Assembly: GCF_026094475.1 (NCBI RefSeq)
Contig: NZ_JAPELL010000001.1
Span: 1,636,326 to 1,700,325 of the forward strand
DNA from: Homoserinimonas sedimenticola
GTDB lineage: Bacteria > Actinomycetota > Actinomycetes > Actinomycetales > Microbacteriaceae
Length of the DNA: 64,000 nucleotides
Direction of reading: 5' to 3'
Positions 8,147 to 15,556 of this stretch are shown in pieces (the first letter of the stretch is position 1; the number at the start of each line of letters is the position of its first letter). The translations under genes were made by a program, and so were the position numbers. The notes below the pieces were generated by a model, which searched no databases, was not told the origin of the DNA, and saw only the letters and a program-made list of their open reading frames with translations.

Positions 8147-9255
8147 CGTGGTGCTCCTTCGACGGCGTAGGGGTCGGTGTGGAACCAGGAGCGCGCCGCC
8201 CAGAGCGACACGTACACGAGGCCGACGAGCACGGGAACCTCGATGAGCGGGCCGACGACCCCGGCGAGTGCCTGACCGGAGGTGGCGCCGAAGGTGCCGA
8301 TCGCAACGGCGATGGCGAGCTCGAAGTTGTTGCCGGCGGCGGTGAAGGCCAAGGTCGTGGAGCGGGCGTACCCGAGTGCGAGCATCCGCCCGGTGAGGAG
8401 GCCCGCGAACCACATGACGGCGAAGTACACGAGCAGTGGCAGGGCGATGCGCGCAACGTCAAGAGGCTGGGATGTCACCTGCTCACCCTGCAGCGCGAAG
8501 AGCAGCACGATCGTGAAGAGAAGGCCGTAGAGCGCCCACGGACCGATGCGCGGAATGAACTTCTCCTCGTACCAGGCGCGGCCCTTGCGGCGCTCTCCGA
8601 TGAAACGCGAGGCGAACCCCGCGGCGAGGGGCACTCCGAGGAAGATCAGCACGTTGACCGCGATCTCGCCGACCGAGATCTCAAGACCCTGGGTGTCGAG
8701 GCCGAGCCACGCGGGGAGGACCGTGAGGTAGAACCAACCGAGAAGCGAGAACGCCACCACCTGGAACACCGAGTTGATCGCGACCAACACGGCCGCGGCC
8801 TCCCGGTCGCCGCACGCGAGGTCGTTCCAGATGACGACCATCGCGATGCAGCGAGCGAGCCCCACGATGATGAGGCCCGTGCGGTACTCGGGCAGGTCGG
8901 GCAGGAAGATCCAGGCGAGCGCGAACATGAGCGCCGGCCCCGCGAGCCAGTTGAGCACGAGGGAGGAGATGAGCAGTCTCGTGTCGCCCGTGACCGCTGC
9001 GACCCGGTCGTAGCGCACCTTCGCCAGCACCGGGTACATCATCACCAGTAGTCCCAGTGCGATGGGCACCGAGATCCCGCCGACCTCGAGTCGGGCCAAT
9101 ACCTCCGAAACGCCGGGGACGAGGCGGCCCAGCGCGAGGCCGGCCACCATGGCCAAACCGATCCATAGCGGTAGCCAGCGGTCGAGCGTCGAGAGCCTGC
9201 GGGTGGTGGATGCCACGGGTGTGCGTTCGGCCGTCAGGTCCCCTTGCTTCGACAT
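8143..9255 (-). CDS. acr3: Acr3-type arsenite efflux permease
   Basis: Membrane arsenite/H+ antiporter of 370 residues with about ten transmembrane segments. It carries the family signature GLARCIAMVVIWNDLACGD with the conserved cysteine, and the C-terminal GNNFELAIAVAIGTFG helix. The start ATG 9255 lies 22 bases inside the 3' end of the upstream monooxygenase gene. A plausible separate promoter overlaps that end, with the -10 six bases from the ATG. The stop overlaps the fusion gene start (ATGA). Confidence 0.95.
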   Translation of the reverse strand: MSKQGDLTAERTPVASTTRRLSTLDRWLPLWIGLAMVAGLALGRLVPGVSEVLARLEVGGISVPIALGLLVMMYPVLAKVRYDRVAAVTGDTRLLISSLVLNWLAGPALMFALAWIFLPDLPEYRTGLIIVGLARCIAMVVIWNDLACGDREAAAVLVAINSVFQVVAFSLLGWFYLTVLPAWLGLDTQGLEISVGEIAVNVLIFLGVPLAAGFASRFIGERRKGRAWYEEKFIPRIGPWALYGLLFTIVLLFALQGEQVTSQPLDVARIALPLLVYFAVMWFAGLLTGRMLALGYARSTTLAFTAAGNNFELAIAVAIGTFGATSGQALAGVVGPLIEVPVLVGLVYVSLWAARSWFHTDPYAVEGAPR

Positions 9256-10583
9256 GGGTCTATATTGACGGATGTCGAAGCACGGGTCAATGGCTTGACC
9301 GAGAGCGGCCTGCGTCCGATCTGCAGTGGCGCGGGGGAGCAGCAACTGCCACCGCCAAAGTCGCCCGCTCCGCCACACACGCCCGTCTCGGGCAGCACCA
9401 ACTCGTTCCGGGCAGCCGCCTCCCGATCTCCCGCGAGTTCGGCGACGACGCTGCGCACCTGCTCGTAGCCGGTCAGCGCAAGGAAGGTCGGGGCGCGGCC
9501 GTAGCTTTTGGCCCCCACGATGAAGAAGCCCTCCTCCGGCTGCCGAAGCTGCCGCGCGCCCGTCGCCGCGACCGTGCCACACGAGTGGATGTTGGGGTCG
9601 ATCTCGTCGGCGATGCCCGCGACAGCCTCAAGGGCAGGGTCGAGCTGGATACGAAGGCCCGAGAGCATCCCCGTGTCGGGTCGGAAACCCGTGAGGGCGA
9701 AGAGGTGTGCCACGCCCTCGACAGCGCGGCCATCCCCGGCGATGACTGTGAGCGCGTCGGCCGCCCCGCGCAGCTCGGAAACCCTGAAACCCGTCTGGAG
9801 CGTTACGAGTCCCTCGTCGACGACCTTTTTGGCGCGAGCGCCGAGCGCGGCGCGCTCCGGGAGGCCATCGGCGTCCCCGCCGCCGAAGAGGTTCGCAGGC
9901 GTGCCTCGCCGCAGCATCCACGTCACGGTCGTGCCCGGCGCTCGGCGGGCGAGCTCCGCCAGGCGAAGCACCGTGTGGCTCGCAGAGTGCCCGGCGCCGA
10001 CCACGGCAAGGTGGCGACCGGCGAACGCCGACAGGTCTTCCGGAATTCGATATGAGACCAGATCGCTCGCCGCCCTCTCCCCGAGAGCCGGGTAGCCGTC
10101 AGCGCCCGCTGGGTTGGGCTGGTGCCAGGTGCCGCTCGCATCGATGACCGCGCGGGCAAGCATCCGCAGCTCTTTGCCGTCGCCGTCGAGCGCGTGGAGC
10201 ACGAAGGGCTGCCCGTCGCGCCCATCGTCGACGACCCTGTCGCGCCCGAGGCGAGAGATGCCCGTGACGGTCGTGCCGTAGCGGATGCTGTCACCGAGCG
10301 CCTCGGCGAGGGGCGCGAGGTAGTCGCGCACCCAGTCGGCGCCGGTCGGGTAACCGCTCTGGGGAGCCGCCCACCCGCGCGCCTCGAGCAGGCGCCTGGC
10401 CGCGGCATCCGTCAGCTCGGGCCAGGCAGAGAAGAGGCGCACGTGCCCCCACTCGGCCACGGCGGCCGCCGGGCCCTGCCCGCGCTCCAGTACAATTGCG
10501 TCAAGGCCGCGCTCGCGTAGGTGGGCAGCTGCGGCGAGACCCTGAGGGCCAGCGCCGACGACGACAACGGGAAGCTCCGACAT
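9234..10583 (-). CDS. ArsO-like FAD/NAD(P)H flavoprotein monooxygenase
   Basis: Two-dinucleotide-binding flavoprotein of about 449 residues. It has an FAD Rossmann motif (VVVGAGPQG) at the N-terminus and a second nucleotide motif (VVGAGHSASH) mid-protein, as in class B-type monooxygenases. Genes of this type are linked to ars operons as arsO. The C-terminus is unusual: CGGAGDFGGGSCCSP gives three close cysteines that could bind arsenite or a metal, followed by a tail encoded over the acr3 promoter. The start is taken as the second of two ATGs, six bases after GGAGGA; the other is at 10586. It is divergent from arsR across 80 bases with candidate ArsR sites. The reaction is not proven; some relatives oxidise organoarsenicals. 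Confidence 0.82.
   Translation of the reverse strand: MSELPVVVVGAGPQGLAAAAHLRERGLDAIVLERGQGPAAAVAEWGHVRLFSAWPELTDAAARRLLEARGWAAPQSGYPTGADWVRDYLAPLAEALGDSIRYGTTVTGISRLGRDRVVDDGRDGQPFVLHALDGDGKELRMLARAVIDASGTWHQPNPAGADGYPALGERAASDLVSYRIPEDLSAFAGRHLAVVGAGHSASHTVLRLAELARRAPGTTVTWMLRRGTPANLFGGGDADGLPERAALGARAKKVVDEGLVTLQTGFRVSELRGAADALTVIAGDGRAVEGVAHLFALTGFRPDTGMLSGLRIQLDPALEAVAGIADEIDPNIHSCGTVAATGARQLRQPEEGFFIVGAKSYGRAPTFLALTGYEQVRSVVAELAGDREAAARNELVLPETGVCGGAGDFGGGSCCSPAPLQIGRRPLSVKPLTRASTSVNIDPCRSKGT
9247..9290 (-). promoter_or_regulatory. Candidate internal acr3 promoter with ArsR operator
   Basis: Read on the minus strand, TTGACC (9290-9285) and CAATAT (9267-9262) are separated by 17 bases, and the -10 ends six bases before the acr3 ATG, predicting a nearly leaderless mRNA. 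Inside lies TCGACATCCGTCAA, the same 14-base motif found twice before arsR. A perfect 9-base inverted repeat, CTTCGACAT / ATGTCGAAG, at 9247-9255 and 9272-9280 covers the acr3 start codon. The bases are seen; the function is inferred. Confidence 0.55.
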
Positions 10584-10597
10584 CATGTCTCCTCCAA

Positions 10598-10647
10598 TTG
10601 ACGGATTTCGATGTGACGAGACTCCCGCATCTATCGAAAAATGTCAA
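10598..10647. promoter_or_regulatory. Paired ArsR operator half-sites in the divergent ars promoter region
   Basis: TTGACGGATTTCGA (10598-10611) and, inverted, TCGAAAAATGTCAA (10634-10647) face each other between the monooxygenase gene and arsR. They share the pattern TTGAC-N4-TTCGA. The same word (TTGACGGATGTCGA) recurs at the acr3 start. The minus-strand copy contains a consensus-like -35 TTGACA. They are the likely binding sites of ArsR and/or the ArsR-ArsC fusion. Confidence 0.6.
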
Positions 10648-10666
10648 TGCGTGGCAGAATCGTGGT

Positions 10667-11011
10667 GTGAGCCTGCCGACCACCATCACCGCGGATGCCT
10701 CGTGCTGCAGCCCCAGCGTCACCTCCGCCATCACGGCCGACGAGGCCGAGCAGCTGGCGCGCGTGTTCAAGGCGCTGGGAGACCCCACCCGCGTGCGCCT
10801 GCTCTCCCTCATCGCGGGCGGTCAGGGCGGCGAGGCGTGCATCTGCGACCTCACCGAACCCGTGGGCCTCTCGCAGGGCACCGTCTCGCACCACATGAAG
10901 CTGCTCACCGAAGCCGGACTCGTGACCCGCGAGCAGCGTGGCAAGTGGGCCTACTTCGCGGTCGCGGAGGGTGCACTTGAGGCGGCGGCTACGGCGCTCC
11001 GCTCTGTGTAG
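10667..11011 (+). CDS. arsR: ArsR-family As(III)-responsive repressor
   Basis: A winged-helix repressor of 114 residues. The GTG at 10667 gives a protein beginning SLPTTITADASCCSP; upstream codons belong to the operator region. Cys13-Cys14 at the N-terminus plus Cys58 (EACICDL, with Cys60) match the As(III)-site arrangement described for the Corynebacterium glutamicum ArsR. The recognition helix is SQGTVSHHMKLL. No strong ribosome site precedes the GTG, so a leaderless mRNA is plausible. It is divergent from the ars operon. Its 3' end overlaps the sigma-factor gene tail-to-tail by 23 bases. Confidence 0.93.
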   Translation: MSLPTTITADASCCSPSVTSAITADEAEQLARVFKALGDPTRVRLLSLIAGGQGGEACICDLTEPVGLSQGTVSHHMKLLTEAGLVTREQRGKWAYFAVAEGALEAAATALRSV

Positions 11012-12242
11012 GGGATAGAGCCGCGGCCTTCTTCCGAAGCACCGCGGCCTCCCGCTCGTTAGCGGTCAAGCCCGCCGCGGTGAGCAGCTCCGAACGGGCC
11101 TCCTCGGTGCGGCCCAACTGCGCGAGCAGTTCGCCCCGCACGCTCGGCAGCAGGTGCGAGCCGCGGAAGGCCGGCTCGTCGGCCAGGGCGTCCACGATTC
11201 TCAGTGCCGTGGCGGGACCTGTCGCCACCGAGACCGCGACCGCGCGATTCAGCTCGACGACGGGACTCGGGGCCGCCCTCCCCAGCGCCTCGTAGAGGAT
11301 CACGATCTGCTCCCAGTCCGTCTCCTCGACGCTCGGCGCGACGGCGTGGCACTGGGCGATGGCCGCCTGGAGCGCGTAGCTGCCGCGACCGCGAGCCGCA
11401 GCATCCGCCCGCTTCAGGGCCTCGACACCGCGAGCGATCTGGGCGCGATCCCAGCGGGCGCGATCCTGATCAGCGAGAAGCACGGGGGAACCATCGGATG
11501 CGACGCGCGCGGCGAAGCGCGACGCTTGGAACTCCATAAGCGCAACGAGTGCGTGCGCCTCGGGCTCGCGCGGGACCAAGCCCGCCAGCACGCGGCCGAG
11601 CCGCAACGCCTCGCGGGCTAGATCCTCGCGAATCCAGCGGTCACCGCTCGTCGCCGCGTAACCCTCCGTGAAAAGGAGGTAGACGACGCCGAGCACCCCG
11701 GCGAGGCGGGCGGGCCACTCCGCAGGTTCGGGCGTCTCGAAAGGCACGTGCGCCGCCGCGAGGGTCTTCTTCGCCCGCGTGATGCGAGCCTGCACCGTCG
11801 CGACCGGCACCAGCAGCATCCGCGCGATCTCCTCCGTCGTGAGACCGCTCACCACCCTCAGCGTGAGGGCGACCTGCGACTCGCGCGAGAGCACCGGATG
11901 GCACGCCGTGAAGACGAGCCGCAGCACGTCGTCGTCGATCGGCTCCCACGCGGCATCCGTCGTCTCGTCGAGGTCGTGCGCGATCGCCCGGTAGCGCTCG
12001 TCAAGGGCGTCCCGGCGCCGCCAGGCATCGATCGCGCGACGCTTTGCGACCGCCGTCAACCACGCGCCCGGATTCCGCGGGACCCCCGCCCGCGGCCACT
12101 GCTCGAGCGCCTCGACGAGCGCCTCCTGTGCGAGATCCTCCGCAAGGCCGACGTCGCCCGTCACCTTCGCGAGCGTCGCGACGATGCGCGCGCTCTCGAT
12201 GCGCCAGACGGCGTCGACCAAGCGGTGGATGTCGCGGCTCAT
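10989..12242 (-). CDS. ECF sigma factor of the ECF42 type (with C-terminal TPR-like extension)
   Basis: Alternative RNA polymerase sigma factor of 417 residues. Region 2 (AEDLAQEALVEALEQWP ... NPGAWLTAVAKRRAIDAWRR) lies at about residues 30-80 and region 4 (LTTEEIARMLLVPVATVQARITRAKK) at 135-165. A long helical C-terminal extension of about 230 residues contains the conserved LFTEGY segment. This architecture, with a YCII/DGPF partner gene directly upstream and no anti-sigma gene, is the ECF42 arrangement. Only one base separates it from the YCII gene, so they are co-transcribed. The C-terminal extension is thought in this family to replace an anti-sigma factor. Confidence 0.93.
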   Translation of the reverse strand: MSRDIHRLVDAVWRIESARIVATLAKVTGDVGLAEDLAQEALVEALEQWPRAGVPRNPGAWLTAVAKRRAIDAWRRRDALDERYRAIAHDLDETTDAAWEPIDDDVLRLVFTACHPVLSRESQVALTLRVVSGLTTEEIARMLLVPVATVQARITRAKKTLAAAHVPFETPEPAEWPARLAGVLGVVYLLFTEGYAATSGDRWIREDLAREALRLGRVLAGLVPREPEAHALVALMEFQASRFAARVASDGSPVLLADQDRARWDRAQIARGVEALKRADAAARGRGSYALQAAIAQCHAVAPSVEETDWEQIVILYEALGRAAPSPVVELNRAVAVSVATGPATALRIVDALADEPAFRGSHLLPSVRGELLAQLGRTEEARSELLTAAGLTANEREAAVLRKKAAALSPTQSGAP

Positions 12243-12243
12243 G

Positions 12244-12675
12244 TCACGCCTGGCTCTTCTTGGCCAGCTCCTCGCGCCAGCCCTCCTCCTTCTGGATGTA
12301 CTCGTTGTCGGAGTAGTCGGCGAAGTCGGACTCGTCGGTCATGCGGCGCACCTCGATCTTGTTGCCAGGGCCGAGCGGCGCCCGGCTGGCCCACTCGATC
12401 GCCTCCTCACGGGTGGCGACCTCGAGCGTCCAGAAGCCGTTGAAGAGCTCGTGCACCTCGCCGTAGGGGCCGTCGGAGACGATGGGTGCCTCGGCGGTGA
12501 ACTCGACGACGGCGCCCTGCGCGGCATCCGTCAGCCCCTCGCCACCGAGCAGCACGCCCGCCTTCATCATCGACTCGTTGTAGGCGCCCATCGCGTTGAT
12601 GACGGCCTCGAAGTCCATGTCTTCGAAGTTCGTCTCAGAGCCGCTGTTGCGCATGATCAGCATGTACTTCGCCAT
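12244..12675 (-). CDS. YCII/DGPF-domain protein, partner of the ECF42 sigma factor
   Basis: A 143-residue dimeric alpha-beta barrel protein (YCII-related). The core opens MAKYMLIMRN, and the DGPF-type motif appears here as DGPY at residues 68-71, followed by EVHELFNGFWTLEV. It is the first gene of the two-gene sigma operon. The family is regularly paired with ECF42 sigma factors, but its biochemical role is unsettled. A promoter with ECF42-like elements lies 50 bases upstream, suggesting autoregulation. A tail rich in Lys/Glu follows the domain. Confidence 0.9.
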   Translation of the reverse strand: MAKYMLIMRNSGSETNFEDMDFEAVINAMGAYNESMMKAGVLLGGEGLTDAAQGAVVEFTAEAPIVSDGPYGEVHELFNGFWTLEVATREEAIEWASRAPLGPGNKIEVRRMTDESDFADYSDNEYIQKEEGWREELAKKSQA

Positions 12676-12724
12676 TGTTCGTACTCCCTATGTCGGTGGG
12701 GCCGATTGCCCCTCTCACTATTGC

Positions 12725-12751
12725 GTCGAACGGGGCGAAGCGAAATCGACA
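12725..12751 (-). promoter_or_regulatory. Candidate ECF42-dependent promoter for the YCII-sigma operon
   Basis: On the minus strand, TGTCGA (12751-12746) is followed after 17 bases by CGAC (12728-12725). This fits the -35 TGTCGA / -10 CGA-type consensus reported for ECF42 sigma factors. The ATG of the YCII gene is 50 bases downstream. The match is seen; autoregulation is inferred. Confidence 0.55.
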
Positions 12752-12770
12752 CGGGGGTGGAAATTTTGTG

Positions 12771-12860
12771 CTGCGGTTTTTGATGCAGTTTTCGGGCGAC
12801 GCGCCGGTGAGTGACGGGCCTGCATGGCGTGGCGCGACGAAAGTGCATCAGAAATCGCAG
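12771..12860. repeat. Long imperfect intergenic hairpin
   Basis: Arms at 12771-12794 and 12838-12860 pair over about 23 bases with three mismatches and one bulge. Each contains a TGATGCA core and a T-rich/A-rich flank. The loop is 43 bases. It lies in the 353-base gene-free stretch 12676-13028, which otherwise holds only the sigma-operon promoter and a second hairpin. Confidence 0.7.
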
Positions 12861-12906
12861 GCCGCGCGGCTGGGCACCGGGCAGGCGGCGGGCGAGGACA
12901 ACGCGC

Positions 12907-12971
12907 GAGTGGACGAAAATGCGTCTTCCTGGGCCCTCGCGGCGAGCTGGTAGACGCATTTGCGTCCACTC
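12907..12971. repeat. Long near-perfect intergenic hairpin
   Basis: GAGTGGACGAAAATGCGTCT (12907-12926) pairs with AGACGCATTTGCGTCCACTC (12952-12971): 20-base arms, one mismatch, 25-base loop. There is no U-run, so it is not a typical terminator. It is upstream of the ABC operon's 3' end and downstream of nothing transcribed towards it except by read-through from that operon. Confidence 0.8.
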
Positions 12972-13028
12972 GACGAGGAGCACGGCAAGGCTGCCGGCGG
13001 ATGCTCGGGCGCAAGCACGCCTCGCGCG

Positions 13029-14603
13029 TCAGGCCCCGCGCGCCCTGTGCAGGGCCGCGAGCAGCTCCGGCCCGCGACGCTCGAGCAGCGCGCCGCCCAG
13101 ACGGATGCCGACCACCATGAGGGCGCAGCCGAGCAGGATGCCGAGCACGAGCGTGATGACCCCGAGCAGCGTGTTCCCCGTCGTGATAGCGACAACACCG
13201 AGCACAACCTCGGGGAGCGCCAACGCGAACACGATGGCCCAGGTGGCGAGCATCCGCAGTTGGGCGCCGACGGTCGAACCCGCCGGGGTCTTGAAGGGGC
13301 TCTCGCCCGCCGCCGGCACGGGCATGAGGAAGCGGGCGGAGGCGATGCTCGACACCCCGAAGCCCGTGAACAGCAGACCGAAGCCGATGCCGAGGGTTGC
13401 GGGGATCGCGTCAGCGCTGTCCAGGTACAGGAGCGGCAGGATCGTCGCGAGCGCGACCGCCGGCACCGAGATGATCGCGAGGGTAATGACGCGACCCGCA
13501 CGGTCGGCGGCTCCGCTCACGCCCGTCGCGAGGTGGGCGGCGAAGGCGGTGCCGTCGTAGGAGACCTCGGCGCACAGGGTGATTGCGAGAGTTGCGGCGA
13601 CGAAGGGGCCCAGCACTGCGAGCATCCACGTCGATTCGGTCACGGCAAGGAAGACCGCGATGACGGCGATGAGCGGCAGCACGACAAGCGAGCCGCCGTA
13701 GCGGGGGTCGCGCAGCCAGTAGACGGCGGCACGCGCCGCGACCGCACCGGTCGGCGTGCCGGGGAAGATCGCGAACATGCCGAGCCCCTTCGAGCGCGCG
13801 TGACTCGCGGATGCTGTCGGCGGCGACACGAGGAGGCGTGCGAGACTGCGCCACCACAGCAGCGCCAGCACGCCGATCGTCGCGAGCGCGATGGCGAACT
13901 TGGCGAGAGCCTCGAGGGGGCGCCCCAGCGCCAGATCGCCCGGGATGGACCAGACGGCACCGAGGGGCGTCCACGAGATCACTCGGGCGATCGTCGGCAA
14001 CTCCTCGGCGAGAGCGGCGAGGGAACTGCCGGCGAAGATGATGATGGGCCCCGCGAGGATGACGGGGATGAAGACGATGACGCCCATGACCTCGCGGTAG
14101 CGGCGCCCTGCCGCGAGCGCCGCACCGACTGACTCGAAGGCGCGCGAGGCGGCGACGCACGTGACGACTCCGAGCACGGCGGCAATGGGAGCCGCGAGGA
14201 GCGCGATGGGAGAGCCGAACCAGCTGAGCGTCGTGGAGAGCGCGCCGACGAGGGTGACGATACCGGGGATGCCGAGCATCCCCACCACCAGCAGGGCGAC
14301 GAGCAGGCGCTGCGGCGGGATGGGGAAGCCGCGGAGCTTGCTGACGCTGAGCGACTGGTCCATGCCGCGCAACACGATCGGCAGCACCACCCAGCCGAGC
14401 ACGGTGACGGCGCCCGCAAGCACCGCGACCGTCCACGCGACGCGCGGTTCCGCGAAGGAGAGAGCCGCCATCCCTGCGACGACTCCCACGAGCGCCATGA
14501 ACCCGAAGCCGGCGCCGAGCACGACCGAGACGAGGGTCCACGGATTGCGCATCAGCCCGTTCGCGAGGAGGCGGAACCTCAGCCTCAGGAGGTGTGCAAC
14601 CAC
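13029..14603 (-). CDS. ABC exporter permease (multi-TM)
   Basis: Membrane subunit of about 524 residues with roughly 12 hydrophobic helices. It probably starts at GTG 14603, inside the 3' end of its ATPase gene (19-base overlap), which implies translational coupling. The N-terminus VAHLLRLRFRLLANGLMRNP resembles large actinobacterial ABC-2-like permeases. There is no extracellular binding protein, so it is an exporter. The substrate is unknown; such pairs often move lipids, peptides or antibiotics. Confidence 0.82.
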   Translation of the reverse strand: MVAHLLRLRFRLLANGLMRNPWTLVSVVLGAGFGFMALVGVVAGMAALSFAEPRVAWTVAVLAGAVTVLGWVVLPIVLRGMDQSLSVSKLRGFPIPPQRLLVALLVVGMLGIPGIVTLVGALSTTLSWFGSPIALLAAPIAAVLGVVTCVAASRAFESVGAALAAGRRYREVMGVIVFIPVILAGPIIIFAGSSLAALAEELPTIARVISWTPLGAVWSIPGDLALGRPLEALAKFAIALATIGVLALLWWRSLARLLVSPPTASASHARSKGLGMFAIFPGTPTGAVAARAAVYWLRDPRYGGSLVVLPLIAVIAVFLAVTESTWMLAVLGPFVAATLAITLCAEVSYDGTAFAAHLATGVSGAADRAGRVITLAIISVPAVALATILPLLYLDSADAIPATLGIGFGLLFTGFGVSSIASARFLMPVPAAGESPFKTPAGSTVGAQLRMLATWAIVFALALPEVVLGVVAITTGNTLLGVITLVLGILLGCALMVVGIRLGGALLERRGPELLAALHRARGA

Positions 14604-15409
14604 GCCGGCCCCTCGCTGTGGCGGCGGCCGCCGACGAGTTCCACGAAGCGGTCCTCGAGCGAGGACCCGGCCCGCACCTCCTCCGTCGTGCCCGCCGCGA
14701 GCACGCGGCCGGCGCCGATGACGGCGACGTGATCGCACATCCGCTGCACGAGGTCCATCGAGTGGCTCGAGACGATGACGGTGCCGCCGCCGCGCACGAA
14801 CTGCTCAAGGATGTCACGGATGTTCGCCGCCGATACGGGATCGACCGACTCGAAAGGCTCGTCGAGCACAAGGAGGCGGGGGGCGTGCACGAGGGCGCAC
14901 GCGAGGGCGATCTTCTTGGTCATGCCGGCCGAGTAGTCGACGACGAGGGTGCCGCCCGTGCCCTGCAGGTCGAGGAGCTCGAGCAGGTCGGCGGTGCGCT
15001 GCACGACGGTGGCGCGGTCCATCCCGTGGAGGAGCCCGTGATAGGTCACGAGCTGTTCTCCCGTGAGCCGGTCGAAGAGTTCGACCCCGTCGCTCAGCAC
15101 GCCCACGAGGGACTTGACCTTGACGGGCTCGCGCCACACGTCGGTTCCGAGCACCGTGATGGTGCCGGCATCCGGGCGCAGGAGCCCCGTCGCCATCGAC
15201 AGTGTTGTCGTCTTGCCCGCGCCGTTCGGCCCGACGAGGCCGTAGAAGGAGCCCGTCGGCACCGTGAGGCCCAGGCCGTCGACCGCGCGCTTGGCGCCGA
15301 AGGACTTGCGCAGGCCCTCGATGTGGAGGGCGGGCGGGCCACTCGGCGCGGCTGGGGGAGGCGTGGGGACCCCGGGCTCTGCGGTGGATTCGGGCGCCAG
15401 GTCCGTCAT
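14585..15409 (-). CDS. ABC transporter ATP-binding protein
   Basis: A 274-residue ATPase partner of the adjacent permease. A Pro-rich N-terminal leader (residues 1-26) precedes the domain. Walker A is GPNGAGKTT at 60-68, the signature is YSAGM (159-163, a divergent form of LSGGQ), and Walker B is LLVLDE near 180, with the H-loop in SSHSMD. It belongs to the single-domain DRA/CcmA-like group. It is first in the two-gene operon and divergent from the GDPD gene across 147 bases. Confidence 0.92.
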   Translation of the reverse strand: MTDLAPESTAEPGVPTPPPAAPSGPPALHIEGLRKSFGAKRAVDGLGLTVPTGSFYGLVGPNGAGKTTTLSMATGLLRPDAGTITVLGTDVWREPVKVKSLVGVLSDGVELFDRLTGEQLVTYHGLLHGMDRATVVQRTADLLELLDLQGTGGTLVVDYSAGMTKKIALACALVHAPRLLVLDEPFESVDPVSAANIRDILEQFVRGGGTVIVSSHSMDLVQRMCDHVAVIGAGRVLAAGTTEEVRAGSSLEDRFVELVGGRRHSEGPAWLHTS

Positions 15410-15556
15410 GCCACCACAGTAGTCCGGCTCGCGGTGTCAGCCGGTGAACCATTCCTTCTCCCCGCGGTGAGCGCCGTGACCGAGCATCCTCTGAATGTTG
15501 CGCGCCGGGGGCGGGCCTAGCATGTGGACGGCCCGGGTAGAACGAGAGGAGAGCAC

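Noticed and set aside
8147-8413. Longer N-terminus for the ArsR-ArsC fusion
   Set aside because: The extra codons lie inside acr3 and give Arg-rich nonsense; ATG 8146 forms a proper ATGA overlap.
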